This document shows, piece by piece, positions 9,115 through 17,866 of a DNA stretch of 64,000 bases (position 1 is the first letter of the stretch; every line of letters starts with the position of its first letter). This DNA is from Vibrio lentus (lineage in GTDB: Bacteria; Pseudomonadota; Gammaproteobacteria; Enterobacterales; Vibrionaceae). Below the pieces are notes generated by a model, which saw only the letters and a program-made list of their open reading frames with translations, was not told the origin of the DNA and searched no databases. Both the position numbers and the translations under genes were made by a program. The stretch is taken from contig NZ_JAUFQE010000002.1 in the NCBI RefSeq assembly GCF_030409755.1, positions 1,612,001 through 1,676,000 of the forward strand, read 5' to 3'.

Positions 9115-9150
9115 CCTATATAGAGATTGGTTCGCCAATCTCTATATAGG
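9115..9150. other. Perfect 16-bp hairpin with TTCG loop after the efflux operon
   Basis: Arms at 9115-9130 and 9135-9150 pair without a mismatch around TTCG, a very stable tetraloop. No T-run follows on either strand. It probably blocks 3' exonucleases at the mRNA end or helps factor-dependent termination. Confidence 0.75.
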
Positions 9151-9505
9151 GTAGGAGTAGCTCGCAATGTAACGATACTTGTCATCGACGTTAGTTCGAC
9201 AACGCTGTTTGTTTTTATAAAGAGTCTTGTGCAGGGATAAACTAACCTGTCATGACTGTTTTATCTCCATTTTATTTTTTCGGCTAAACTGTTCGATCCA
9301 ACATAACGACCAATATAAGCTGCTGATTTTATTTACTTAAAATGTATATTTTATATTTTTAATAGGTTTTATTTTTGTATAGCGAAGAGAAAATCATCAA
9401 TGATTTAAAGGTTACGATAAAATGAAATTTACTTTATTTATTCGCTGACGGTATCGCGCATTATTCATATCGAAACTTACTTAACGATATGAAAGGTAGC
9501 GAACG
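9151..9505. other. Gene-free stretch upstream of pldA
   Basis: 355 AT-rich bases without a supportable gene. The pldA promoter must lie here, but no element was strong enough to mark. Confidence 0.6.
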
Positions 9506-10516
9506 ATGAACACTTACATAAACCGTATTAATCAACCTTCTCCGCAGTCTAAAGCTTTACTGCTACTTCTTTCCTTAGCTGCGTCACCGGTTATGGCTGA
9601 TGATACTCGAACCGATTCTGAACAAACGTTTGATAATTGTGTATTACGTCAAATCCATATGGATGTTGAGCAAGACAGCCTAGAAAAAATTAAAGCTCAG
9701 TGTGAGCAAGAAAAAACAGCGGGCCATGCTAAAACCACAACACGACATGAACTAGAAAAAGAAACGGCAGAGAACCCTTTTGTTATTACGCCTTATCGTC
9801 AGAACTACCTACTACCGATCACTCATATGAAATCGGTCAATAAAAACCCATACAACTCTGAGGTATTCGGCGATGCAGCCGATGGTTTGAGCGATGAAGA
9901 AATCAAATTCCAGATAAGCTTTAAAGTGCCTTTGATTACGGATGATATCTTCAATGAAAGTGACGAGTTGTACTTTGGTTTTACATTAAAATCATTTTGG
10001 CAGGCGTACTCGTCTGATATCTCAGCGCCCTTTCGAGATACGAACTATCGCCCAGAAGTGTTTTACGAAACAAAATTGCCTATCGAAGCTGGGGATGGCT
10101 TATGGTTCTCTCGAGTTGGTTATGAGCACGAATCAAACGGTCGTACTGATGAGTTAAGCCGAAGCTGGAACCGAATTTATGCGGGTGTGGGTTACGAGGA
10201 AGATAATTTTATGATGTACGTTGAACCTTGGTATAACCTGGGCGGAATGGACAGTGATAACACCGATATCGAGGACTACCTTGGTCACTATGAAGTGACG
10301 ACAGCGTATAAATATGACGTATTAGAGTTCACTGGCGTGGGTCACTACAACTTCAGAACAGGCTACGGCGGTCTTGAAGCGGGCGTCAGCTTCCCACTCT
10401 TAGAACACGTGCGTGGGTACGTGCAGTATTTTAATGGTTACGGTGAAAGCTTGATTGATTTTGACTATCACAACCAACGTATTGGTGTCGGCATCTTGTT
10501 GACTGATATTATCTAA
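9506..10516 (+). CDS. pldA: Outer-membrane phospholipase A
   Basis: 336 residues. The signal peptide ends near VMA-DDT (about residue 31). After a Cys-containing, charged N-terminal part come alternating beta-strands of a 12-strand barrel ending in the aromatic-poor tail [10 protein letters not shown]. The OMPLA catalytic set is intact: His208 and Ser210 in YEHESNGR and Asn222 in SRSWNRIY. The family hydrolyses phospholipids that reach the outer leaflet when the membrane is damaged, and is activated by calcium-dependent dimerisation. The protein is longer than E. coli PldA (289), mainly through the 60-residue charged segment after the signal. pdxY follows by 28 bases and may be cotranscribed. 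Confidence 0.93.
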   Translation: MNTYINRINQPSPQSKALLLLLSLAASPVMADDTRTDSEQTFDNCVLRQIHMDVEQDSLEKIKAQCEQEKTAGHAKTTTRHELEKETAENPFVITPYRQNYLLPITHMKSVNKNPYNSEVFGDAADGLSDEEIKFQISFKVPLITDDIFNESDELYFGFTLKSFWQAYSSDISAPFRDTNYRPEVFYETKLPIEAGDGLWFSRVGYEHESNGRTDELSRSWNRIYAGVGYEEDNFMMYVEPWYNLGGMDSDNTDIEDYLGHYEVTTAYKYDVLEFTGVGHYNFRTGYGGLEAGVSFPLLEHVRGYVQYFNGYGESLIDFDYHNQRIGVGILLTDII

Positions 10517-10544
10517 TAAACTGAATTTAAAAGAGAAGCTTTCG

Positions 10545-11402
10545 ATGACAAATATTATATCAATTCAATCACACGTTGTTTTTGGTCATGCCGGTAACAG
10601 CTCCGCCGTTTTTCCAATGCAAAGAATGGGCGTTGAGGTTTTGCCAATTCATACCGTTCAGTATTCTAACCATACTCAATATCAGCAAGGCTGGACGGGG
10701 CGAGCGTTTGACGCCTCAGATATTGACCAGTTGATTTCGGGATTAAACAATATCGGGCAGCTTGATCAGTGTTTTGCCTTAGTCTCAGGCTATCAAGGAA
10801 GTGCAGCTCAATGTGATTCTGTTGTAACGGCGGTTAACACCCTTAAAACCCGTAACTCACAAGCTTTGTATGTATGCGACCCTGTAATGGGTGACCCTGA
10901 AAAAGGGTGTATAGTACCTGATGAAGTCACCGATAAACTGGTCAACAACCTGATGCCGATCGCTGATGTGATTGTTCCTAATCAATTTGAACTGACTCAA
11001 TTTACTGGGATGAAAATTGAATCACTTGATGATGCAGTGAAGGCGTGCGCATTGGCCTTGAGTAAAGGTCCGAAAGTGGTGTTAGTGAAACACTTGCATA
11101 GCTTGTCAGATGAAAATTTCTCGATGATGTTAGCAACAGCTGAAGGCACTTACTTAGCTCAGCGCCCTAAACTAGAGTTTGCCAAACAACCGGTAGGCGT
11201 TGGTGATTTGATCACGGGCTTGTTTTCTGCAGGCCTATCAAAAGGTTTATCGGCAGTCGATGCTTTTAGGCATGCACACAACGCAGCGTTTGGGGTATTA
11301 AAAATGACTCAAGACTGCGGGGAGTGGGAGTTGCAAACCATTAAAGCGCAAAATGAATTTGTCCAGCCTACTTACGATTATCCTGTACAAAAAGTAGGTT
11401 AA
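10545..11402 (+). CDS. pdxY: Pyridoxal kinase
   Basis: 285 residues, the usual PdxY length. It is a ribokinase-fold enzyme phosphorylating pyridoxal in the PLP salvage pathway. Visible family blocks are [20 protein letters not shown] near the N-terminus, LVSGYQGS, the [11 protein letters not shown] block, [12 protein letters not shown] and the [14 protein letters not shown] anion-hole/catalytic-base motif, whose Asp would activate the hydroxyl. AAGAGAAG lies seven to eight bases before the ATG. Short spacing to pldA suggests read-through. The supply of PLP could serve the PLP enzymes nearby (gadB, the aminotransferase), but that link is only positional. Confidence 0.93.
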   Translation: MTNIISIQSHVVFGHAGNSSAVFPMQRMGVEVLPIHTVQYSNHTQYQQGWTGRAFDASDIDQLISGLNNIGQLDQCFALVSGYQGSAAQCDSVVTAVNTLKTRNSQALYVCDPVMGDPEKGCIVPDEVTDKLVNNLMPIADVIVPNQFELTQFTGMKIESLDDAVKACALALSKGPKVVLVKHLHSLSDENFSMMLATAEGTYLAQRPKLEFAKQPVGVGDLITGLFSAGLSKGLSAVDAFRHAHNAAFGVLKMTQDCGEWELQTIKAQNEFVQPTYDYPVQKVG

Positions 11403-11595
11403 CACTCTAAAAATCCAGTGGCGGTGAGTACGTAAATCAATGGCGGATATTGTCAATGAAACGCGAGACAGATTGGGTGCTCTTGCTACCATACTTCGAT
11501 GAAAAGAGCGCTAACACAACCAGTTGTCAGTGAAGACGTTAGAAGGTTACTCCGAAGCGTATTTAAGCGCAAAATAAGCTATTGATTCTAAAGAG

Positions 11596-11627
11596 CCTCA
11601 ATAATGAAAATTATCGAGGTTTTTTTG
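11596..11627 (+). terminator. Terminator after pldA-pdxY
   Basis: CCTCAATAAT and ATTATCGAGG arms with a GAAA loop and one mismatch, followed by seven T. The 190 bases between pdxY and this site hold no convincing gene. Confidence 0.8.
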
Positions 11628-11697
11628 TTTTTTGTACAATTCTATCCTATAGTTTTTAACTAAATACAATAAGTTATAAAGAGTCTCGACAGAATTT

Positions 11698-13359
11698 ATG
11701 AAGAATCAAAAAGTGCAGTATAAGTTCGACGAATGGTTGTTTGTTCCCTACGAGGATAAGTTTATCCTAGATGGAGAGACCATTGTTATTGATAATAGAC
11801 TTTCCAAACTATTTCATTTCCTTTGTGAGTACCCAGATACTGTCTTTTCAAGAGACGAGCTGATTGACGAAGTGTGGAATGGTTCGATTCTTTCTGATCA
11901 AGTTATCACACAGGCTATTTTTGAGCTTCGTAAAATTCTCAAACAGCATGGGAATCACCCTCATGGATATATTGTTACGGTACCCAAACGAGGTTATAAA
12001 TTAGACGCTACTGTTGATCGGACAATCGAAGCTCCGAAAGTATTGATTGATAGTGTTTTTAGAAGTGAATCGCTAGAAACTGAAACGTCGGACAATTCAA
12101 ATGAAGGCGAAGTGCAACCTGAAACAGAATCTGCAGAGTCTGTTATCGCAGAGACTAAAGAAGTTGAACAATCTGAGGCTTTCAATGAAGACCCGGTTGC
12201 TGAAGAGCAGGCGCAGACGTCAACACCGTTAGTCGAGCCTACTAAACCCAGTCATCCGCCAGTACAGCCACCAAAGGCACAGACAAAAGAGCCCAAATCA
12301 ACTAACGTAAAAAAAGCACCTTTGCTGATTATCGTTGCTGTGCTCTGTGCCGTGATAGTCTCTTGGTTTTTTATTAATCAGAACCAAGCCCCAAGCACAC
12401 ATGTAGCGACAAAAGATATCGTTGAAACACCAAGTTATTTATCTCTTGAGCCTAGATACATTCATGTGATTATTGATGATGATGTAAGAAAAGATGATTT
12501 GAAAGTCGGTGTCATCAAAACGTTATTAGACTTTTTAAAAACATATCAAGATTTTCGGATTATCTATGATGGTCCCGCTGCCAAGTTAGCGGCAAATGAG
12601 ATTCACTTTAAAAGCAGTACAAATCAAAATAAAGAACTGTTAGAGATAGAGTATTTCAATCGTATATCGAAACATAAGCATTTAGACCGCAAATATGATG
12701 TATCTAATCAAGCATTGAAAAGATCTATAAAATCGTCGTTGGATGATTTACTGGATTCATTCAATCTTGATATCGATAAACAACAGATAGCGAAACTAGT
12801 TAATGAATTACCTGATGATAGCGTCGCATTAAACTCAATCTTGACCGCCCACTCAGCTACCTACCATGGTACTTCAGAGCTAGAAGCTCTTGAACTGATA
12901 AAACAAGCCGAGATTTACGCACCAGAAAATCCTTACATTGTGGCTTCGGGTTATATCTATAACCTTTCTTATATGTATTTGAATCCCAAGCAAGATAATA
13001 CAACGTTAATTGCAGAACAAAATGAAAGAGCACTACGAAAATTCACGTCATTCTCAGAAGAAGGACGTAACACTCCAAGAGTAATAGAGGCTATGGTAAT
13101 GATGGCCTTATCACAGGATGATACTGTAGCAGCCAATTCGTTACTTAATACGATACCTCCAAATCGCCGTTCGGTTCTTTTTTATATTCTAAGTGCTAAA
13201 AAAGCAGAGTTAACGGGTAATCGAGATGCCGCAGAAGAGCTTTATTACTATGCGGTATTAGAGGCTTCGACCACTTTAGTACTCGATCTATCTGAAGTCC
13301 TATTTTTCAACAGTGATTTATCGGATATAAAGACCAAAATAGAACTGAGCTCTCGTTAG
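11698..13359 (+). CDS. ToxR/CadC-like transmembrane transcriptional regulator
   Basis: 553 residues. The N-terminus (about 8-105) is an OmpR/ToxR-type winged helix: LDGETIVIDNRLSKLFHFLC, then FSRDELIDEVWNGSILSDQ, TQAIFELRKIL and the wing VPKRGYKLDA. A Glu/Pro-rich linker follows (110-205), then one membrane helix (207-227) and a 325-residue periplasmic part that looks alpha-helical in its second half, with possible TPR-like repeats (about 390-550). DNA binding in the cytoplasm with sensing in the periplasm is the ToxR, TcpP and CadC design. The signal and targets are unknown. It is a single-gene unit with terminators on both sides. Its position among acid-stress functions makes a CadC-like role worth considering. 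Confidence 0.85.
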   Translation: MKNQKVQYKFDEWLFVPYEDKFILDGETIVIDNRLSKLFHFLCEYPDTVFSRDELIDEVWNGSILSDQVITQAIFELRKILKQHGNHPHGYIVTVPKRGYKLDATVDRTIEAPKVLIDSVFRSESLETETSDNSNEGEVQPETESAESVIAETKEVEQSEAFNEDPVAEEQAQTSTPLVEPTKPSHPPVQPPKAQTKEPKSTNVKKAPLLIIVAVLCAVIVSWFFINQNQAPSTHVATKDIVETPSYLSLEPRYIHVIIDDDVRKDDLKVGVIKTLLDFLKTYQDFRIIYDGPAAKLAANEIHFKSSTNQNKELLEIEYFNRISKHKHLDRKYDVSNQALKRSIKSSLDDLLDSFNLDIDKQQIAKLVNELPDDSVALNSILTAHSATYHGTSELEALELIKQAEIYAPENPYIVASGYIYNLSYMYLNPKQDNTTLIAEQNERALRKFTSFSEEGRNTPRVIEAMVMMALSQDDTVAANSLLNTIPPNRRSVLFYILSAKKAELTGNRDAAEELYYYAVLEASTTLVLDLSEVLFFNSDLSDIKTKIELSSR

Positions 13360-13380
13360 AAACTAGCAACCAGATACACA

Positions 13381-13412
13381 AAAGGCACGGTAACTGAGGT
13401 TACTGTGCCTTT
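13381..13412. terminator. Bidirectional terminator
   Basis: Fourteen-base arms around TGAG at 13395-13398, with one G-T wobble, between two convergent genes. A-rich and T-rich flanks allow use on either strand. Confidence 0.8.
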
Positions 13413-13448
13413 TGTGTTTGAGTTCATTCACCTTGTGTTCGCTTTACC

Positions 13449-13853
13449 TTAGTTAAGGATGGTATAACCACGTTCAGTCATACAGTTTCTCATCACTTTG
13501 TCTTTTTCTCCTGAATATTGCATAGAAGCTTGTTCTTTTTGCGCTGAACCGCCTAAAAACCCCGTCACCAGTCCAATGCCCGCGCCTATCTCTGCGCCTG
13601 TTGAACCTGAGCCACCGCCGATTGCAGCTGCGCCAGCACCTAGAGCCGCTCCTCTGCCAACATGCCTAATTGTCGTTCTGCCTGTGCTCTGTGTTTGTTG
13701 CAACTGCACTTGGCTACTCAATTGTTCACATTGATACATATCAGCACTGTATTTTTCCTGATCTAAACCTTTTGTGTCGATGATTAAGTTTTGTGAGAAA
13801 GCTTGCGGAGCAACCGCAATTGCCATTAGTGATAGTAAAAGTGGTTTTTTCAT
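13449..13853 (-). CDS. Exported glycine-zipper protein
   Basis: 134 residues. Signal peptide about 1-20 (cleavage near AFS-QN). The mature part has two Cys residues (one near the N-terminus, one in RNCMTERGY) and a central glycine-zipper segment (about 72-105) rich in Gly and Ala with regular G-x3-G spacing. C-terminal 'MRNCMTERGYxIL' is common in periplasmic or outer-membrane glycine-zipper proteins. Exact role unknown. The ATG at 13853 follows GGATAAG; the longer open frame (to 13931) starts with no ribosome site. It converges on the ToxR-like gene through a shared terminator. Confidence 0.75.
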   Translation of the reverse strand: MKKPLLLSLMAIAVAPQAFSQNLIIDTKGLDQEKYSADMYQCEQLSSQVQLQQTQSTGRTTIRHVGRGAALGAGAAAIGGGSGSTGAEIGAGIGLVTGFLGGSAQKEQASMQYSGEKDKVMRNCMTERGYTILN

Positions 13854-14152
13854 TTTCTTATCCGTTAGTTGATTAATTAAGATGATCATAACGGATGACA
13901 AATCTGAATAAATAAAGGCCGTATAAACCATATCTAATAATCTTCTACTGCAAAGCCACCATCAGAACGTTTTTAATTTCAGGATAAAAACCAGATAAAA
14001 ATTAGATAAAAACTCAATAAAACTTAATCCTATCCTGTTGTTTTAAATAGATTATATAGAAAGTAGCATAGTGTAATTAATTGATGATAACAAAGCTTGC
14101 TTAGTACCTTAGTATTCTCACCACGTTAACCACATCCTATCTAGGAGAGAAT

Positions 14153-14239
14153 ATGCCAACTCCAACAAAATTATACCATTCAGAGACATTGAATAAGCTT
14201 CGTGATCTGATAACTCCAGCCGCTTTAGTTACTTTTTAA
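14153..14239 (+). CDS. Possible 28-codon leader peptide before the tolC-like gene
   Basis: An ATG preceded by TAGGAGAGA at good spacing opens a 28-codon frame (MPTPTKLYHSETLNKLRDLI, then TPAALVTF and TAA). It ends 32 bases before the TolC-like gene. The ribosome site is stronger than that of the main gene. It may be a leader peptide, a short functional peptide or the relic of a longer gene. No homologue is recognised. Confidence 0.3.
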   Translation: MPTPTKLYHSETLNKLRDLITPAALVTF

Positions 14240-14271
14240 TGAAAAAACTTCATATTTAATACGGTATCAAA

Positions 14272-15594
14272 ATGAAAAATAAGACAAAAATTACTCCTCT
14301 GATCTTGTTGGCGATGAGTGGAGCGGTAAAAGCGGATTCACTGAGTGAAATCTATGGTTTAGCCAAACAACATGATCCTGAACTGCTTGAAGCGGCTGCT
14401 CAACGTGACAGCGCATTTGAGGCGATCAACTCAACAAGAAGTGACTTGTTACCACAAATTGACCTAACTGCAGGGTACGTCTATCAAGATACAGATCGTC
14501 ATGAGGCTGACGGTAGTTCTGGGAACGTTAACCTTGGATTAGTCCAGTCGATATACGATCGCGGCAGCTGGATATCTCTCAGTATTTCTGAAAAAACGGC
14601 ACGTGAAGCTGATGCTCGTTATGCGGTTACTCAGCAATCTGTGATTTACAATATAACAGAAGCTTATTTTGATGTTTTATCTGCGAAAGATAATCTTCGT
14701 TTTGTGCAGTCAGAGAAAGAGGCTTTAGATAAACAACTCAATCAAACTGAACAACGTTTTGCAGTGGGCAGTGCTCCCATTACTGATGTTCAGGATGCAC
14801 AAGCGCAATATGACAATGTTGTAGCGCAAGAAATACAGGCTCAAAATTCGGTAGAAAACGCTTTGGAAGAAGTACGAGCGATTACCGGACAGCCTGCTTC
14901 AAACCTTTCTGTTCTTGATATCAATCGATTCTCGACTTCGATGCCTGAACTCTCTGCAAATGATCTTGTTCAAAAGGCAAGTAATGAGAACCTACAAATT
15001 TTAGCCGGACGTATTCAAAAGGATATTGCTAAAGAGCAAATCTCACTCGCTGATTCTGGTCATTTACCGACAATTTCATTGACCACAGGTTATGAATACA
15101 CAAAGAATTTTGATGAACCGAACAACCCAGTAACAGGTTATACGCAAGATGATGATGAGAACTTATTCAACATTGGAGTATCTATTGATCTGCCAGTGTA
15201 TTCCGGCGGACGTGTCACTTCAGAGGGCAAACAAGCTCAATATCAATATGTTGCTGCAAGCCAGGATCTAGAAAGTACTTATCGCGACGTAGAGAAGAAT
15301 ATTAGAGCAATCAATAACAACATTCGTTCAGCTATTGGGTCGATAAAGGCTTATGAACAATCATTGGTGTCTGCAAAGTCAGCGCTAGAGGCAACAGAGC
15401 AAGGCTTTATGGTGGGAACACGAACCATGGTAGATGTTTTGGAGAGTACGCAAAACGTTTATCAAGCCAAAAAGAACCTATCGGATGCTCGTTATCAATA
15501 TATTTTATCAAGAGTTCAGCTGAAACAGGCTACTGGTTCACTAAGTGAGCAAGACATTTTTGATGTGGACGCTGGCTTAACTCGAATCCATTAA
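14272..15594 (+). CDS. TolC-family outer-membrane efflux channel protein
   Basis: 440 residues. Signal peptide about 1-21 (cleavage near VKA-DS). Two tandem repeats of the TolC/OEP fold are visible: the first with LSEIYGLAKQHDPELLEAAA and RSDLLPQIDLTAGY, the second with VQKASNENLQILAGRI, SGHLPTISLTTGY, IDLPVYSGGRV and VGTRTMVDVLESTQNVYQAK. This is the TolC-type outer-membrane channel that joins inner-membrane pumps to the outside. Housekeeping tolC of Vibrio normally lies elsewhere (next to nudF), so this is probably an extra paralogue. It may serve the DUF1656-HlyD-FUSC pump 5 kb upstream, which lacks its own channel gene. Confidence 0.88.
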   Translation: MKNKTKITPLILLAMSGAVKADSLSEIYGLAKQHDPELLEAAAQRDSAFEAINSTRSDLLPQIDLTAGYVYQDTDRHEADGSSGNVNLGLVQSIYDRGSWISLSISEKTAREADARYAVTQQSVIYNITEAYFDVLSAKDNLRFVQSEKEALDKQLNQTEQRFAVGSAPITDVQDAQAQYDNVVAQEIQAQNSVENALEEVRAITGQPASNLSVLDINRFSTSMPELSANDLVQKASNENLQILAGRIQKDIAKEQISLADSGHLPTISLTTGYEYTKNFDEPNNPVTGYTQDDDENLFNIGVSIDLPVYSGGRVTSEGKQAQYQYVAASQDLESTYRDVEKNIRAINNNIRSAIGSIKAYEQSLVSAKSALEATEQGFMVGTRTMVDVLESTQNVYQAKKNLSDARYQYILSRVQLKQATGSLSEQDIFDVDAGLTRIH

Positions 15595-15620
15595 TTGCGC
15601 TCTTAGAATACTATCCATGT

Positions 15621-15639
15621 GCTCCCAAAGCTTGGGAGC
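15621..15639 (+). terminator. Hairpin after the tolC-like gene
   Basis: GCTCCCAA and TTGGGAGC arms with an AGC loop, 27 bases after the stop. There is no T-run, so termination would be partial and the next gene may be expressed by read-through. Confidence 0.45.
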
Positions 15640-15684
15640 AATACAAATTACTATGGTGCAAGTGCCATTGAACAGGCAAACAAA

Positions 15685-16050
15685 ATGAAAAATTTAACTC
15701 GAAATGTAGTTATCACTCCACAAACGCAATCAATGATTAATGAACAGTTATCAGCTTTAATGCAGTTAACCGAAGGCGCTTTACACGTTGAGTATGAAGC
15801 TAAATTCAATATTGTATTCCAAGATTATGAAATTAAAGTATCTGCGTTCCTGCCAAGCCAAACCTTTTATCTAAACAGCACTGATTGTGATTTGGACAAG
15901 GGACTAGAAGATGCATTTCTTGGACTCCAACATAAACTACAGAAATATGATGATAAAAAGGCAGTTAAACAAGCCATAGCAACTAAGATAAGTCAGGTGG
16001 TTCATGCTCTGAATGGTAATAGACAAGCTTTGCTTGCCAAGATTCGTTAA
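15685..16050 (+). CDS. Small protein resembling ribosome hibernation factor HPF/YfiA
   Basis: 121 residues. The start MKNLTRNVVITPQTQSMINE followed by an amphipathic helix, then strands (YEAKFNIVFQDYEIKVSAFL) and a helix with GLEDAFLGLQHKLQKYDDKK, follows the beta-alpha-beta-beta-beta-alpha order of the S30AE/HPF fold, including the late 'K..DK' end. Sequence identity is low, so the call rests on the pattern. The open frame begins earlier at a GTG (15619), but that region forms a hairpin; the ATG at 15685 is preferred. If correct, it would bind the 30S decoding region in stress. Alternatively it is an unrelated small protein. Confidence 0.45.
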   Translation: MKNLTRNVVITPQTQSMINEQLSALMQLTEGALHVEYEAKFNIVFQDYEIKVSAFLPSQTFYLNSTDCDLDKGLEDAFLGLQHKLQKYDDKKAVKQAIATKISQVVHALNGNRQALLAKIR

Positions 16051-16550
16051 CCCAAATCAAAAGCATCATTGCGACAGAATTAAATTTACTTACGTCCAAT
16101 CCACATTACGAATAAGAGCTGTTTGAAACTTTCTTTCGAGAGTTTTATGCGGCTCTTTTGCATCTGTTATTTATGTTGCGCCATGACCTCGCTGTCGGGC
16201 TCTCTGTGATGCCATCTTTTTATCGGCACTAGAACATGATCTTCCTACACCGATACTGTACATAGTTAAGGCGTTTTTTAGTGATAAAAACTGTCTCACG
16301 TAGCCCATCAGAAATTGAGTTTTGGCAAATTCACTAAAACTTAGTAATCAGTCTTTAGAAATAGATAACGCACTATGTAGCTGGCTATAAAAAGTAGATA
16401 AACTAATGATAAAAGAGCAAAGCGAATTAACTCTAACCACTTGTTATAAAGGTCAAATTTAATAATTAGTTTTTGATTACCCTTAATTTATAACAATGTG
16501 TAGATGTTTCATTAGTATTTCTCTCACACCTACTCAATGAGAGAAACAAC
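16051..16550. other. Gene-free stretch upstream of the hdeA-like gene
   Basis: Five hundred AT-rich bases without a supportable gene. AAGAGC at 16109 and GCTCTT at 16152 could form a long-looped terminator for the HPF-like gene. The promoter of the acid-chaperone unit must lie here; the region is long enough for regulation or a small RNA, but I could not identify one. Confidence 0.5.
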
Positions 16551-16916
16551 ATGACAAATAAACTACTTAACCTTTCTATTGTAACGCTCGTAACATTTTC
16601 TACATTTGCTCAAGCAGCAAATGATGACATTTTAGATACAGCATCCACAACAGCAGAAATACAGGTTGAGTCAACTATTACTTGTGCCGATTTTTTGGAA
16701 CTAGACCAAGAAATTATCCCTATCAGCGTTAACTATTTAATGGATTGGGATTCAGAAACACAAAGTATTGATACTCATAAAGTTGAAGATTTTGACACTA
16801 TCGATATCACTCAGATTGTGGAAGTTTGTGAACAAGAACCAACGGCTTTAGCGGTAGAAGTTATTGAACAACAAACCGCAAAAACAAACGCAAAAAAAAT
16901 TGAAAAAGCACTGTAG
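16551..16916 (+). CDS. HdeA-like periplasmic acid-stress chaperone
   Basis: 121 residues. Signal peptide about 1-22 (TFAQA-AN). The mature part carries TCADFLELDQ and VVEVCEQEP-like segments (here IVEVCEQEP). Its two Cys (45 and 93) are 48 residues apart, exactly the spacing of the HdeA disulfide (Cys18-Cys66 of the mature protein). HdeA/HdeB unfold at low pH and keep periplasmic proteins soluble. The protein is acidic with a basic tail (KTNAKKIEKAL), where HdeA also has a lysine-rich end. Overall identity looks low, so it is a distant relative. Nine bases separate it from the next gene; the pair is probably one unit. Confidence 0.65.
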   Translation: MTNKLLNLSIVTLVTFSTFAQAANDDILDTASTTAEIQVESTITCADFLELDQEIIPISVNYLMDWDSETQSIDTHKVEDFDTIDITQIVEVCEQEPTALAVEVIEQQTAKTNAKKIEKAL

Positions 16917-16925
16917 GACTAAATA

Positions 16926-17423
16926 ATGAATTCAAATAAAACAATCGCTATCGCACATACTCATGCTGACGCAGAGCATTTAGTCACTCAGTTAGCAAAG
17001 CAGGGTTTCCCTATTGATAAAATGTCGATTATCGGCAAAGGCTATGAAACGGAAGAGCATGCTACGGGCTTCTACAACATTGGTGACCGAGTCAAATCTT
17101 GGGGTAAAACCGGCGGTTTATGGGGCGGTATCTGGGGAGCGCTTGTTGGTTCTGGTCTTTTTTGGTTGCCGGGTGTTGGTGCTGTACTTGCTGCAGGTCC
17201 ATTTGTTGCCACGTTAGCAGGGGCAGTTGAAGGGGCAGTTATCACTGGTGGGTTCTCAGCATTGGGCGGTGCCTTAGCGAGTGTTGGAATTCCAAAAGAC
17301 AGCATCATTAAATATGAAGCTGCAATAAAAACAGATAAGTACCTAGTCATGCTTGATGGTACTGAACAGCAATTGCTCGATGCTCAGGTATTTATTGAAG
17401 ATCATCCTGGCAGTTCAATTTAA
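16926..17423 (+). CDS. General-stress-17M-like protein with glycine zipper
   Basis: 165 residues. An N-terminal YflT/17M-like alpha/beta part (NKTIAIAHTHADAEHLVTQL, then GFPIDKMSIIGKGY) is followed by a long Gly/Ala/Trp hydrophobic segment (about 60-120; GGLWGGIWGALVGSGLFWLP), long enough for two membrane spans. A C-terminal strand-helix part (KYLVMLDGTEQQLLDAQVFI) resembles the partner half of the same fold. Such proteins are stress-induced and of unknown mechanism. No signal peptide; inner-membrane or membrane-associated is likely. It follows the hdeA-like gene by nine bases, suggesting a joint stress response. Confidence 0.65.
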   Translation: MNSNKTIAIAHTHADAEHLVTQLAKQGFPIDKMSIIGKGYETEEHATGFYNIGDRVKSWGKTGGLWGGIWGALVGSGLFWLPGVGAVLAAGPFVATLAGAVEGAVITGGFSALGGALASVGIPKDSIIKYEAAIKTDKYLVMLDGTEQQLLDAQVFIEDHPGSSI

Positions 17424-17452
17424 TTAATACATTACTTTAGCTTATGTTTTTG

Positions 17453-17483
17453 AATACTCACACAGCAACTAGGTGTGAGTATT
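17453..17483 (+). terminator. Terminator-like hairpin after the hdeA-like unit
   Basis: AATACTCACAC and GTGTGAGTATT pair perfectly over 11 bp with a nine-base loop, 30 bases after the stop. The T-run is weak. Confidence 0.6.
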
Positions 17484-17866
17484 CTACTGAATAGCCAGTA
17501 GATAAAGGTTCTTTTAATATACGAAAGCCCGAATAGCTTTTGATGACTAAAGGTAACATCATGGGCTGTGGAATGACCACTCATTTACTTTTAATTCAAA
17601 AGTTTGTATTAGATTCTTGTAATCGATGTCTCCGTATTTACCTGATTATTAGTCCTTATATGCGGTGACAATTTTCGTTGCTGTTAATAATAAAATGGTC
17701 TCTTCAAACTTCGGACATTTTGTATCTGATCTACCACATAAACCTTAGACACCAAAGTAATCGACTTTCCATATCTATATTTATTCATAAGTCGCTAATA
17801 TTCAATTTTCCAAAACTCATTTATGTCCAAAAGCAAGCTTCAGAACCTGTAATTCGCCTGCACCCA
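17484..17866. other. Gene-free stretch
   Basis: AT-rich; an open frame at 17678-17917 has no ribosome site and runs into the opposite-strand gene. I see no feature to name. Confidence 0.6.

Noticed and set aside
11440..11502. Twenty-codon frame MADIVNETRDRLGALATILR after pdxY
   Set aside because: No convincing ribosome site and too short to judge; probably chance.
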